The position numbers were made by a program, and so were the translations under genes. A DNA stretch of 64,000 nucleotides from Effrenium voratum. Its lineage: Eukaryota; Sar; Dinophyceae; Suessiales; Symbiodiniaceae. Shown here one piece after another: positions 41,281 to 51,133 of the stretch (positions are counted from its first letter, which is position 1; the number at the start of each line of letters is the position of its first letter). The stretch lies in the NCBI GenBank assembly GCA_963377175.1, contig CAUJNA010001524.1, forward strand, positions 721,092 through 785,091, given 5' to 3'. The notes beneath the pieces were generated by a model, which made no database searches, was not told where the DNA came from, and saw only the letters and a list, made by a program, of their open reading frames with translations.

Positions 41281-41397
41281 CATTTCTGGGTCTTCCGTGG
41301 GTAGAATAAGGGTACCCTTTTTTCTGAAGTCTATTTGAGTAGGGGAACCCTCCCAGCCAAAAAAGGGGGTCAAAAAGGGCACTACTGGGAGACCTAG
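41281..41397. mobile_element. Family C element, copy 5
   Basis: Right end intact (GGGAGACCTAG), left end worn. Confidence 0.8.
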
Positions 41398-41730
41398 GCA
41401 CATTCCTTGTTGCTAAGTAGAGACAGACCCCAACCAGCCAAGCACCGTGGCTTCTCGTGATGGCCCTCTGGGTGAAGACCATAAACCCGCCCAACCACCC
41501 CAACCACCCCAACCCCCAACCACCCGCAAGCACCCCCAACCACTCACATCCTCAAATCAGCCCTCAATTGGCGTCTGCTGTCCTCAGATCCCACAGTTTA
41601 ACTTGCGGATTAGATTGAACCCCAACCACGTGCACCAACTACACATCACGAAAAAACCAAGTTGAAGCGGCTGGCTGGTTCCCAACCAAGGAACGTCATT
41701 TTGAGACCCCCTAAACATATGAAAATACAC

Positions 41731-41828
41731 GCTGCGCCCAGTTGCGGACCGTCATGACCGGGTAGGAGATCCTGGCCGTGTCGCACGAGCCTTGCGAGAC
41801 GTGTAACAGACCCCCATCCCCGTCCCCA
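41731..41828 (-). CDS. Exon, unknown protein
   Basis: After CCTTCAG|T it reads GDGDGGLLHVSQGSCDTARI, then SYPVMTVRNWAQ, and a GT follows (GCAGC|GTGT). Good coding composition and a pyrimidine-rich lead. Alternative AG|G starts exist inside. Family not recognised. Confidence 0.62.
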
Positions 41829-41944
41829 CTGAAGGAGGGAATTTTGTTTGGAGGTATGAAACACACTCCACCGCCGCTTTCTTGAATACTCAAAAAAAGA
41901 AGAAGAAAACAAAAAGCAATTAACAACTTGCACACATCTTCTCT

Positions 41945-42780
41945 GGTGAGAACACGGGTTCGGGGCGAGTCAAGAATAACGAGTCGGGAACATTTGCCGG
42001 GAGTCGGGAACGCTGAGTCGAGAACACCGCGGGACAGTTCCTGGTTCCTGAAAACATGGTTCCTGAAAAGGACAGTCAGCCACCTGCCTCGCCGGAAACC
42101 ACACAGAAACAACCGGGTAGTTTCAGGAAAGGCTGTGTAATTTCAAGAAGACTGGGCGCTGCTTTCAGGAAAGCCTGGGTGGTAATAGGAAGGGCTATGT
42201 GGTTTCAGGAAAGGCTGGGGTGCTTCTGGGTGGTGGTTTCAGGAAAGCTTTGGTGGAGTCAGGAAAGGCTGCTTTGTTTCAGGAAACGCTGTGTGGTTTC
42301 AGGCTGGGTGGTGGTTTCAGGAAAGGCTGGGTGGTGTCATGAAAGACTGGGTGGCGGTTTCCTAGTTTCAGGTTTGTTTTTAGCGAGAAAGCCCAGCGTG
42401 GTTCCAGAAAAGGATGCGTGGTTTCAGGAAACGCCGTGTGATGTCAGGAAAGAGTGTGTGGTTTCAGGAGAGGCTCTGTGGTTTCAGGAAAGGCTGGGCG
42501 GTTTCAGCAAAGGTGTGTAGCTGGGTGGTTGTTTCAGGAAAGGCTGGGTGGTTTCAGGAAGTGGTGGTTTCAGAAAAAGAATTGGTGGTGGTTTAGGAAA
42601 GGCTGTGTGGCGCCAGGACATGTTGGGGCGTTTCATGAAAGGCTGGGTGGTGGTTTCGGGAAGACCGGGTGGTTTCAGGAAAGGCTGTGTGGTTTCAGGA
42701 GGCGCCGTGCGGTTTCAGGAAAGACCGTGTGGTTCTGGCCAGGCTGTGTGGTTTCACGAAAGTGTGTGTCGCATATGATG
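41945..42780. repeat. Array of ~20-bp GGTTTCAGGAAAGGCTGTGT, left arm
   Basis: Starts with GAGTCGGGAACG-type units (41,960-42,035), then about 30 degenerate copies of GTGGTTTCAGGAAAGGCTG. Frames give VSGKAG/FRKGW peptides; not a gene. Pairs in inverted orientation with 42,905-43,335. Confidence 0.9.
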
Positions 42781-42782
42781 TT

Positions 42783-42902
42783 GGAAGTCTGATGGTTTAG
42801 GGTTGATTTAGGTGAGGTTTAGGGCTTGTTTAGGGCTCCCTTCGGGTTGATTAAGGTTTGGTTTTGAAAGGGTTGGTTTAGGGTTGGTTTTAGGTTTGGT
42901 TT
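42783..42902. repeat. TTTAGGG-like core between inverted arrays
   Basis: GGTTTAGGGTTGATTTAGG and similar: about ten degenerate TTTAGGG/TTTGGTT units. TTTAGGG is the plant-type telomere repeat reported for dinoflagellates. Confidence 0.65.
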
Positions 42903-42904
42903 AG

Positions 42905-43335
42905 TCTTTCATGAAACACCCCAGCCTTTCCTGACACCACACAGCCTTTCCCAGAACCATCCAGTTTTTCCTGAAAAATCTTCGCCCCCCAGTCTTCCCT
43001 GAGACCGCCCGGTCTTTCCCGGGAGCACCTAATTTTCCTGAAGCCCCCAGCCTTTCCTGAACCCACCCAGCCAGCCTTGAAACATAACATTCTTCCACCG
43101 CCTGGCTTCCTGCAAAAAAGCAGTCCACCTCCTGGTTCCGGAAAAGTCTGCAAAAAACCATCCACCACCTGGTTCCTGAAAAGAGAGTCCACCGCGTGGC
43201 TCCTGAGAAAGACATCCACCACCTGGTTCCTGCAAAACACATCCACCACCTTGTTCCTGCAAAACACATCCACCACCTGATTCCTGAAAAGGGCGTCCAC
43301 CACGGAACATTCCCAGCCATATTCTTGACTCACTG
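42905..43335. repeat. Inverted array CCAGCCTTTCCTGAAACC, right arm
   Basis: First CCAGCCTTTCCTGA units, then CACCACCTGGTTCCTGAAAA units of about 21 bp. Complement of the left arm. Confidence 0.88.
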
Positions 43336-43488
43336 TTCCTGACACTCTCGACCCTGTTCCTGACACCAGCCCTGTATTCCCGAAACAGCTACCATTGGTG
43401 AGAACACGCCTACCACTTGCACCCAAGTGGACTTGTTGCTTTCCATGTCAACCTCTTGGCTCCTTTGGGTTAAAAGGGACACCCTTCC

Positions 43489-43600
43489 TTCCATTTCCTC
43501 AAGTTCCCCTGGAAAAAAAACAAATATGTCCAATAGTGACAGATTCCCTTGAAAACCAGGGGATAACTGAAAATACATTATTCATTTCAGCAAATGGAAG
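43489..43600. mobile_element. Family G element, copy 4
   Basis: Both ends are present; the right end (CAAATGGAAG) adjoins the 43.6 kb coding-like block. Confidence 0.88.
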
Positions 43601-43860
43601 CTACCGAAGTTGTGCGGTTTGCTGACGCCAGTCCAAAAGCACCTCCCAGCCTGGCAGAGAGAACCAACTGGTACCCTGCTTTGGGGCCATTGCAAGCGGG
43701 TCCCAACAAAAATCACTTGTTGGTTGGGTGGATTCCTGAAAACGACTGAAGATTCTTTGATGCTGTTGGTTCGAGAAAGAAAACCGTTCCGATCACGGAG
43801 TTGGACAAGGGACCTTGTGAGGATGGTGGCCGTCCAGCGCCTTTCGCTCCATGACCAACT
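43601..43860. other. Coding-like block open on both strands, bounded by elements G and C
   Basis: The block runs exactly from the end of family G copy 5 to the start of family C copy 6. On plus it reads RFADASPKAPPSLAERTNWY and PITELDKGPCEDGGRPAPF with one in-frame TGA between. On minus it is open throughout (RDRNGFLSRTNSIKESSVVF). The element ends offer AG and GT or AG and GC on both strands. I cannot choose the strand; the plus reading has the better residue mix. Confidence 0.4.
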
Positions 43861-43975
43861 AAGGTCCTCCAGTAAAAAGGTTAGAAAATAAGGGTGCCCG
43901 ATTTTTTTTCTGTAGTCGATTTTAGTAAGGGAACCCTCCCCCAACAAAAAGGTGAGAAAGGGCACTTCGGCCTCT
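43859..43975. mobile_element. Family C element, copy 6
   Basis: The left end CTAAGGTCCTCCAGTA gives AAG|GT on the plus strand and CTTAG on the minus. Bounds the 43.6 kb coding-like block. Confidence 0.85.
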
Positions 43976-44099
43976 TGGGTTGCATGCTCACCGCTTGTGG
44001 TTTCCCAAAAACCATCCGATTTGTTGGGCCCTTGATCCCCTCCTGAGATAGGAACCCAAAATCCAACTCTAGGGAAACAAGGACAAACACTTTCGCATC

Positions 44100-44245
44100 C
44101 CCATGTGAGTCACAATCAAATGAACCCAGAACCATGCTTCAAGGATTAAGGCGGATCTTCCCGCAACTATTTCCGGCTGGGACTTCGGACTGCCCCTTAA
44201 CCTTCAGAAGCCTACCCGAATCGGATTTTTCATCGTGGCTGTGCT
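44100..44245. mobile_element. Family H element, copy 7
   Basis: Diverged; overlaps the open frame downstream of the 44.3 kb exon. Confidence 0.65.
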
Positions 44246-44273
44246 TCTCAAACCGAGTTTTCGGGACACGCTC

Positions 44274-44364
44274 CTCGCATCACGCTGCACTTTCAGATCG
44301 AAGTCCCGAAGCTGCTGAAACGAGACCGCCTCGGGTGCGCCACTGACCGCCTCGTCTGTTGTGA
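44274..44364 (-). CDS. Exon abutting a family G element, unknown protein
   Basis: Begins at the terminus of family G copy 6 (ATGGAAG|TC) and reads TTDEAVSGAPEAVSFQQLRD, then FDLKVQRDA, to a GA donor (GCGAG|GA). An inner AG|GC (CCCGAG|GC, 44,330) is the alternative start. Open reading continues beyond. Acidic, helical; no family recognised. Confidence 0.62.
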
Positions 44365-44475
44365 CTTCCATTTGCTTCTTCGCCCCCTGAAAAAGAAATA
44401 AGACATGTCCAATAGTGATAGTTTCTCTTTAACACCAACAGGGCAAAATAAGCAATCTTCTTAAGCAAATGGAAG
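44365..44475. mobile_element. Family G element, copy 5
   Basis: Perfect 13-bp inverted ends. The left tip gives the acceptor GGAAG of the 44.3 kb minus exon. Confidence 0.92.
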
Positions 44476-44942
44476 TTGACGGTTGGACCCACAGAATTTG
44501 CTTCGGTGGTCCGAGTATTGGTGTTCCTTTATTCACCAAGCCAAAAGGGTACCAACTTAAAAAAGAGAGACCCAAACGGCAACTAGCTTGGTGTGCTTCT
44601 GAAATTGATTCTGATGAAAAATCAGATACTTGATGGAGACATGAAAAGGAGGCCCGGTGCTCGTGGGATGGTCTCAACGAGACAAGGTAGGTGACTAGGT
44701 TGTCCCAACGGGAAGGGATCAATGCTTTAACTGAGTCACAATTAAAACCTGGCGTCAAAATAGTCTACCCAAAAAAAAGAGAAAAAAAAATCAACGGCGG
44801 CTCCACTCATTTCTGCTTGTGTGGACAGGATCCACTTTGCACCAGTCGGGTGATTTTATCAACCAGCATAGGGTTTCATCTATCCAACTGGTGCTGGGCA
44901 GATTGTTCATGAGTCGGAGATCCAGCATCGAGCCTTTCGACC

Positions 44943-45094
44943 ATGGCAGGGGAAGCCAATGCACACCCTTCGATTGTTGGTCGATTTGTCGACATGCCGC
45001 TGGTTGCAACTGAGGGTCTCTTACCGGCCAAGGCTGATCTTGGCAACGGGATGCATGCAGGATACAAAGACTCAACACTCGGCCCACTTCTGGG
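44943..45094 (+). CDS. Possible plus-strand exon with ATG and GT donor
   Basis: From an ATG in good context (GACCATGG) it reads MAGEANAHPSIVGRFVDMPL, then VATEGLLPAKADLGNGMHAG, and ends at GGG|GTAAGT, a canonical donor. The minus strand is also open (44,791-45,087) and looks protein-like, so this may be an accident of codon symmetry. Confidence 0.3.
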
Positions 45095-45599
45095 GTAAGT
45101 AAACATAAAAATGAGGTTCTGATTCTGTCCCAAATCTAGTCTATAGAAAATGACGTGTATATGTATATATATATATAATGTATGGACAAAGAGGATGTTT
45201 GGAAGTGGTCTGCGCCTTATACATAAATCTGGATGAATATCATTTCACCAATCTGATTTGAGGAGCCCCTAGATGCCGCCATCTCCTTTGTTCGCAGGGT
45301 GAATCCATTTCTTCAGAAAAAACATCTCTTTTCCAAGGCTGTTCGGGATCCCTGAAGAGAATAGGAAAGGTACAACACAAATCTGTTCTTGTTGTAAGCC
45401 ATATCATTCTTAGTTCGCCTTGAAACACAGGGCCAGGTGGCGGTTGTATTTGCACCATGGTTTCAGCAACTATTCAATATTTTTGTGAGGACAAAAGCAA
45501 CTTGACCTAGTGGAATGCTCTACCAATTCCATCAGATGCACCTACATGATCACCAAGTAATGCACCAACATATTCACCTACAAATGCACCAACACGTGT

Positions 45600-45789
45600 A
45601 CTTCATCATGAGATGGGGGCGCATGCTCCCCTGCGCTACACTTGACCCGAGGCAAGGCCCTGACAAACCTGGAAGGATGCATCAGCAAAGGGAAGTCCCG
45701 GATCACAGGCTGAGGCGTCATCGCGTTCTCCTACAAAGTTCGCTCCAGTTCCTTGAGGGAAACCGTTTCATTCACTCGCTTCCCGAAGT
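45600..45789 (-). pseudogene. Exon-like frame with internal stop, next to element C
   Basis: Starts at the family C copy 7 terminus (CTGGAG|GAC), reads DFGKRVNETVSLKELERTL, meets a TAG, then continues protein-like in the same frame (MTPQPVIRDFPLLMHPSRFV). Either the exon ends before the TAG or the copy is broken. Confidence 0.4.
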
Positions 45790-45938
45790 CCTCCAGGGAG
45801 GTTAGAATACGGGTACCCGATGTTTTTTTTTCTTTTTTTTTTTTTTTTTTTTTTTTTTTTATTTCTGTAGTCTTTTTAGTAGGGTCCCGAACCCTCCCCC
45901 CAAAAAAAGAAAAGGAACAAGGGCACTGGGGGACCTAG
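45787..45938. mobile_element. Family C element, copy 7 (with poly-T insert)
   Basis: Both halves are present; a T-rich run near 45,823-45,860 interrupts it. Right end GGGGGACCTAG. Confidence 0.85.
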
Positions 45939-45942
45939 TTCC

Positions 45943-46003
45943 ACTCACCTTTGTTTACCACTTCAAACCCCAAAAGTGTCAAGTCCAGGAACTCGGGGAG
46001 TGA
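45943..46003. mobile_element. Family D element, copy 7 (remnant)
   Basis: Short remnant with a CTCAC left tip and CTCGGGGAGTGAG right tip. Confidence 0.6.
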
Positions 46004-46317
46004 GTTGACCGCGCTTTGTTGGTGGATTCTGGACATCCGATCTGGAAAATACAAACCGATTCACAACTACCGGTGTGCTCGGTAGCTGTGTACCAAACCA
46101 CAAAAGACACAACTCCTTTCAAAGAGCTTCGCCCTTGGCACACTTTGCCCTTCTTCAATTCGCAACTATTGAGGGGGTGATATTCCTGACATCCGCAACA
46201 CCCAAACAACTTTAACTTGACCTTGGCAGACTCTTCGCTCTCTTCGGTGCATGCAAGCACCGAGCCTCGCGTCACTTTGATCAAGGAGTAGATGGCTTGC
46301 GAAACGGAATAACGCAT
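45979..46317 (-). CDS. Intronless ORF, cysteine-containing, unknown protein
   Basis: About 112 codons: SQAIYSLIKVTRGSVLACTE, KVKLKLFGCCGCQEYHPLNS, SLKGVVSFVVWYTATEHTG. Good residue mix; the CCxC and other cysteines might form a metal site or disulphides. It overlaps a family D remnant at its 3' edge. No known domain recognised. Confidence 0.4.
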   Translation of the reverse strand: MRYSVSQAIYSLIKVTRGSVLACTEESEESAKVKLKLFGCCGCQEYHPLNSCELKKGKVCQGRSSLKGVVSFVVWYTATEHTGSCESVCIFQIGCPESTNKARSTHSPSSWT

Positions 46318-47156
46318 GACGAAAGGAAAGGACCGAAAGTCAAAATGCAGCAGGGCAGCCCAGGCTTTGAGAAAGCAATGCTAAAAACTCAAAGTTAGGT
46401 TGGTCAAACCAGATGGTAACCATTGGTTTTCCCCAAGAAACGCTCATTTCGGTCACAACGACAAGATCTAGCCTAGGACACAGCACTGTTTTCAAGGGTG
46501 CGAGAGCTCGGTCAAACTAACTAGCGCCTAGCCTTCAAGAAAACAGCGTATTCGTGCACGTCGCAACTAATCAACTTCCCAGATCTTGGCATGGTAGCAA
46601 AATAACTTACCTTTCGCAGCCCCCCTCTAGATGGACAGACCGAAATAGTAAAAAACAAACAACACAACAAACACATGTACCCACCCCGCTTCGGTGGAAC
46701 CGGGGGTCTCAAAACCAGGTTACAAATTATGAGGCCCTAAATCAATCGAATTGGAGCCTCTGGAAACAAAACTTGTTCGGCCTCCAGGCGAATACATCTC
46801 TAGGGGTATTTCATAACATAGGGTAGAAGTGCACTTTCTGTCAAGCAACACGGCAATCTGGCTTTTGAGGAAACAGTCATAATGTTGGCATTCCAAGACT
46901 AGAGGGCTATTTGACATTTGCGGGTTATGTTGGTCAAACCAAAAAGCACCATCGCCTTTGAAGCAAACAATAATATTCCGCGATGCTACACAGTTGCTTC
47001 TGTCACACCAAAGTGCACCATCTCGAACAGCTTGAACATGCAGTCAAAGAACAACCTGGGGTTCCTAGAAACATCTGTTGGATAGGATGCATGCGAAAGA
47101 AGGACTCCCCCCCCCGCCCCCCCCCCCTTCTTTTGCGGTGATTTCACCCTGAAACC
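46318..47156. other. No gene or complete element recognised
   Basis: Unique-looking, mid-GC DNA with a C-run at 47,109-47,128. Small ORFs on both strands only. Confidence 0.4.
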
Positions 47157-47240
47157 ACCTGGAGTCTCCTTCTGACCCTTTAATCAAACATGGGTCAATG
47201 GCCAACCAAAATTTTGGGTAGTGACCAACCATTCGGTTCC
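47157..47240. mobile_element. Family K element, copy 4
   Basis: Left end ACCTGGAGTCTCCTTCTG; right end lost. Confidence 0.7.
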
Positions 47241-47742
47241 AATGCCCCAGCTCACCAAGCGCGTTTAGCTCATTGGATTCCGCTCATCTCCCCCCCCCCC
47301 CCGGGTCCGAAAGCTCAAAATATGTTTTTTCGCCTGGAGCCATGAGTCGGCGAAAAAGAGACACACGCACAACACTTCCGGTGCTTCTGTGCCTTGAAAC
47401 ATCAACCAAAAGGGGACTAACCTGGCCACAAGGCGTAGATACCGCACAAAGGCATGGATTTGTGTCAATATGAGGGAGCCAAATAAATGGTTCCCTTTCT
47501 ATTGTTGCTTCCCTGAACTCCCAAACGAGGCTCTTTATTCGGTCCAGGTATCAACAGCAATTTCAGGGAGATCCCGGGAGCCCCACCCCACAGAGCCGGG
47601 ATCGAATTTTAGAGAGTGAAACTCAAAGGGGCAAGGAAAGGCCAGATCTCGGAACAGAAAAACACACACCAACCTATTGTGCCCCATGCTTTTTCTTTTG
47701 CTGTTTTTTTGGGGGGATCCAATCTACATATATATATATATA

Positions 47743-47834
47743 CTCACTTCATGGGTGGATTGGCCAAACCAGACAAACTGTTTGTTTGACACTCAGTTGG
47801 TCTTCCCAAGTCCACAAGCCCAGGAACTGACGGG
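47743..47834. mobile_element. Family D element, copy 5
   Basis: Left end intact, right end worn. Lies just downstream of RCC1 exon 11. Confidence 0.75.
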
Positions 47835-47902
47835 AGGAGTAAGGGAGCGGGGCACGGCAACACGTCCTTCACGCCGACACGCCGGTCCTTCGTGGCATCG
47901 AC

Positions 47903-47940
47903 CTGCATGAAGTGGTTGGCGCCCCAGACCCACGCCAGGC
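47903..47940 (-). CDS. RCC1-repeat protein, exon 11 (last visible)
   Basis: Encodes GLAWVWGANHFMQ, the WxWGxN strand of a further blade. The acceptor is GAGCCGCAG|GC and the preferred donor CATGCAG|GTCGAT. If that donor is not used the frame runs on for about 35 codons (VDATKDRRVGVKD...) into element DNA. I found no exon below 47.9 kb that completes the blade, so the 3' end of this gene is unknown. Confidence 0.82.
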
Positions 47941-48017
47941 CTGCGGCTCAGTGGCCCCGAAAAGGACTCAGCTCAGTGGGCCCGGCTCCATGACTTCAAC
48001 GTCACCCCCCAAGGTGC

Positions 48018-48142
48018 TACTGTGGATGGACGAAATCCTGCACCACTTTCAGACCATGAGAAACCATTGCCTGTTGGTATTTACAGGGGAATCATCATTC
48101 TAGGGTTTCTTGGGTGGTGCAGGATTTCGTCCATCCACAGTA
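48018..48142. mobile_element. Family B MITE, copy 7 (in RCC1 intron 10)
   Basis: Both inverted ends are intact. Lies about 78 bp from exon 11. Confidence 0.92.
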
Positions 48143-48664
48143 GGTCCAAATCACCGACCAGATTTTCAAGTTCACCCGAAACAGTCATAAAACAGAAAAA
48201 CCCGCCCAGAAAATCACCCAAACTGAAACAATTCAAAGGGTGTTCATGCACTAAACGACGACATTTTTCGACTGGCAAATCATGGGCTTGTTCAATGTCC
48301 TATCCAATGTATGTTCGCAGCCTCTTTGGGTGCGCTTGAGCCTACCGGGGCGTCCACCTCGAAAAAGAGAGAAAAGGGTCCTAGGTCTGGGGAGAGGAAA
48401 CTAATAAGTGGAACCCCCCGAAGCCGTTGCTTGACATGAAACCTCATGTAGTGTCCGCCCAGAAGGCTTTGGATTGGATTTCATTTCGCGCCACCTAAGA
48501 AACCCAAGGGAAGGATTCGATTCCCCTGATACATACCCACAAACACGATTCCAAACATTGTTCCAGTCACAAGAAGGCGGGACATTCTTAGCCAAACCTA
48601 GGAGCAGCAATCCGTCCGACCGGAAGTTCTAGCACGGTGGGATAGTTGGTGCATGATCTGGGCC

Positions 48665-48790
48665 GCTCGTTTTCTGATCTGCTAAAAGTTTCAATCTTCA
48701 GTGGGCTATATGGACACCCGAGCCACTAGCGCAACACACTACACAATCCTAAGGAACCGGACGGCTGGGAAGTGCCAAGTGATGTTCTGT
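48665..48790. mobile_element. Family F element, copy 2
   Basis: First of two copies in tandem at 48.7-48.9 kb, next to RCC1 exon 10. Confidence 0.75.
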
Positions 48791-48796
48791 GTTGGC

Positions 48797-48902
48797 TCGG
48801 ATCCCCCACGAACACTTTAACTTTTGGTGGAGGAAATGGAAACTACCACTAAACACTAAGAAGCTAAAAATGCCAAGGAACCGGATGGCTGGGAGCCGCC
48901 AC
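48797..48902. mobile_element. Family F element, copy 3
   Basis: The second tandem copy; includes GCTAAAAATGCCAAGGAACCG and GGCTGGGAGCCGCCA. It ends about 60 bp from exon 10. Confidence 0.78.
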
Positions 48903-48962
48903 TATTTTACCGGATGTGACACGGAGGTGACAGCCCCATACACAAAAAAAACACCGCCGCGC

Positions 48963-49045
48963 CTCGTTCACACTCCCAGCAGGCGGTGTGGTGCCAGCCG
49001 GCTGCCACTCCGACAATGTCGTTCTGGCCAAAGCGAAAGAAAACT
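48963..49045 (-). CDS. RCC1-repeat protein, exon 10
   Basis: Encodes FGQNDIVGVAAGWHHTACW, then ECER. The AAGWHHTA core matches the RCC1 AxGxxHTA signature. With exon 9 the spacing from GQLG to HHTA is right for one blade. The acceptor used here (ATGAG|A) is the only joined one not followed by G, so the 5' edge is the least certain junction. The donor GAACGAG|GC joins exon 11 as CERGLAWVWGAN. The same bases read on the plus strand give a weaker RCC1-like string, probably fortuitous. Confidence 0.86.
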
Positions 49046-49561
49046 CTCATGGAGGCTGTGGGGGAGGGAGGGGAGGGGGAGGGAGCCCAAATCAGCCCTT
49101 TTTGAGCCCTTAATGAAGCCTTATTTAGGAAGTAGTTGGGCTCCCTCCCCCTCCCCTCCCTCCCACTCAGAGTGCAGATGGGGAACGGGTCGGTTGCTGT
49201 AACATGCTGTAACGACCCCTACTCAGATGCCCAGTGGGCATGGGAAAAAAGGGCATCCTTTTTTGGCTGGTTGAGTTTACCAGAACACTCGACTGGAGCA
49301 TGACTTGGGTGACTTGGTTGCTGCAACGACCCCTGAGGATGTGTGCTTCAACTTTTTGTGGGTCCAATGGATATGTTCCATAGCTTCCCGAAAAGTTAAA
49401 GTCCAAAGATCCAACCACATAGCTCATCAATATTGCCCCAACAAAATGGTGGCAGTTCCCTTCTTGTGTGGGTTGTTTGGCGGTCTAGGTAGCCATTTAT
49501 CCAAGGATCCCCAAGTATCTTACATCGTGAGCTCATGTGTTGAAAATGATGCCAACCAAAG

Positions 49562-49680
49562 CTAGGTTTTCCAAGTAGGGAGGTTAGAATAAGGGTACCA
49601 ACTTTTCTCTATAGTTTATTTTAGTAGGGGAACCCTCCCAACCAAAAAAGTTGGTAACAGGGCACCTATTGCTGGGGGAC
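49562..49680. mobile_element. Family C element, copy 8
   Basis: Ends worn but the interior is clear (TTAGAATAAGGGTACC). In RCC1 intron 9. Confidence 0.8.
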
Positions 49681-49781
49681 GAAAGGGTTCAACAAATTTC
49701 GCGTTGGAGCTGAAGTCCTTCCACTGCCTGATTTCCGATCCCCTGCTAAAAGTGACTAACCTTTAGTGGGTCAAATGGAAC

Positions 49782-49920
49782 AGGGATCCTTGCATTACAC
49801 ACCTGAACATTGCAACTTGTAAGTGGTGGTGTCCAACTTGATTCCGGTCTTGAAAAAGCCGGCCATGTAACTCAAACGGTGACGCAAAATGGAGATCTTT
49901 CTTTTTTTTCGGAGCCCTGT
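49782..49920. mobile_element. Family M element, copy 3
   Basis: Full-length but diverged, in RCC1 intron 9. Confidence 0.75.
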
Positions 49921-49981
49921 GGAAACTACCCCTAAACACCAAGAGTCGCTAAGCGGAACCAGATGGCCCGAGGCCCCCAAG

Positions 49982-50026
49982 CCTGCTGGAAGACCTTCTG
50001 CGGCACCGGGCGGTCTTCGGCCGAGG
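49982..50026 (-). CDS. Cassette-like exon inside RCC1 intron 9
   Basis: Fifteen codons, ASAEDRPVPQKVFQQ, between CCTGAG|GC and CAGCAG|GC, phase 0 on both sides. Upstream reading is open too (KFPEHKATFEGAETFAPE). Exons 9 and 10 already join without it, and a phase-0 cassette would break that join, so it may be spurious or belong to another transcript. Confidence 0.4.
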
Positions 50027-50686
50027 CCTCAGGCGCGAAGGTCTCCGCACCTTCGAAGGTGGCTTTGTGCTCTGGGAACTTGTCTCTAACTTTTCGTGGG
50101 TTTCATGGGGAAACTTACCCCTTAAAACTCCAAGCCCTGGGGAAGCTAATCTTTTACAGACCTATAGCCCATGTTACCCCAAAAAAGTTGAAAAGTTGTG
50201 TTCTTAAGAGGTAAGGAAAACCCCATTGGTTACCCAAAAAGTGGTTCAGTCCTAACATCCCTTGGCAACATGCAAGGCTTTTTCCTAAACGGACTCGAAG
50301 ATCAGAACACCGCAAGGACCGCAAGGATTGGCTCATGCTCAAGGTCTTCCTGTTGGTTTGCTTCAAAAAAAGGAAACAAGGGGCAACAACTCCAAGAGAA
50401 GTGGCAAAGCTCTTCCTTCCGTTTTTTTTGCCATTCCAACCAACAAGGGGTACCTGCCATGACTCATGCTTGGTTCTCCTGTCGGTTTTTAAAACCAGGA
50501 AACAAGGGGGCACCAACTCCAAGTTCCATCCGGCCACCGACAAAAAACCCTCCAACTGAGGCGATTCCCGGGGAACCCCCCACTGAGCCTTTTGGAAAAA
50601 TCGATGGGTTTTTTCTGGTAAAGGGGGCATAAACCAACCATCCAAAGCAGGGCCAAACCTATTTTTAAGCAAACCAAAAAGGACAC

Positions 50687-50765
50687 CTATGGCTCCAGTG
50701 CGCTGCGAATCGAGTGGCATCGCCCAGCTGGCCGTACTCGTTGCCACCCCAAGTCAGCACCTCGC
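50687..50765 (-). CDS. RCC1-repeat protein, exon 9
   Basis: Encodes EVLTWGGNEYGQLGDATRFA, then AHWSH. The acceptor is CCCCGCAG|GC. The donor CCATAG|GTGTCC is the only GT donor among the ten joined introns, and it lies in a terminal sequence (AGGTGTCC) that recurs in this window as the end of family L. The donor therefore may have come from a mobile element. Confidence 0.92.
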
Positions 50766-50806
50766 CTGCGGGGAGATACAGACCTTCCGTCGATGGGGAC
50801 TCAACT

Positions 50807-50927
50807 GGTTGCGAAATCCATTTCGCACCGCTTTCAATCCATGGTTGAAACACCATTGTTGGTCGGTAATTGCAGGTGAATCATTCCAGGCTTTCTTAGT
50901 TGGTGCAGGATTTCGCCCATCCACAGT
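50807..50927. mobile_element. Family B MITE, copy 8 (in RCC1 intron 8)
   Basis: Begins about 40 bp upstream of exon 9 on the minus strand; right end intact. Confidence 0.85.
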
Positions 50928-50969
50928 ATTGGCCACAAACAAAATGGGGTGATCTTCCAAGTGGGCACA

Positions 50970-51133
50970 CCTACTGATGGTTGAAATCGACATCCATGCG
51001 AGTCTCGCACCACCCAAATGAAACCATGGTTGAAACCCAGAGCGTTTTTGTTGGTATTTACGTTGGGGAATCGAATCATTCCGTTGGGTTTCTCAGGAAG
51101 GTCCGAAATGAGATTCACAACCATCCACGGTAT
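50970..51133. mobile_element. Family B MITE, copy 9
   Basis: A second, diverged copy in the same orientation, close behind copy 8. Confidence 0.75.

Noticed and set aside
47725..47742. TATA-like promoter (ATATATATATAT)
   Set aside because: A simple TA microsatellite; nothing ties it to a transcription start.
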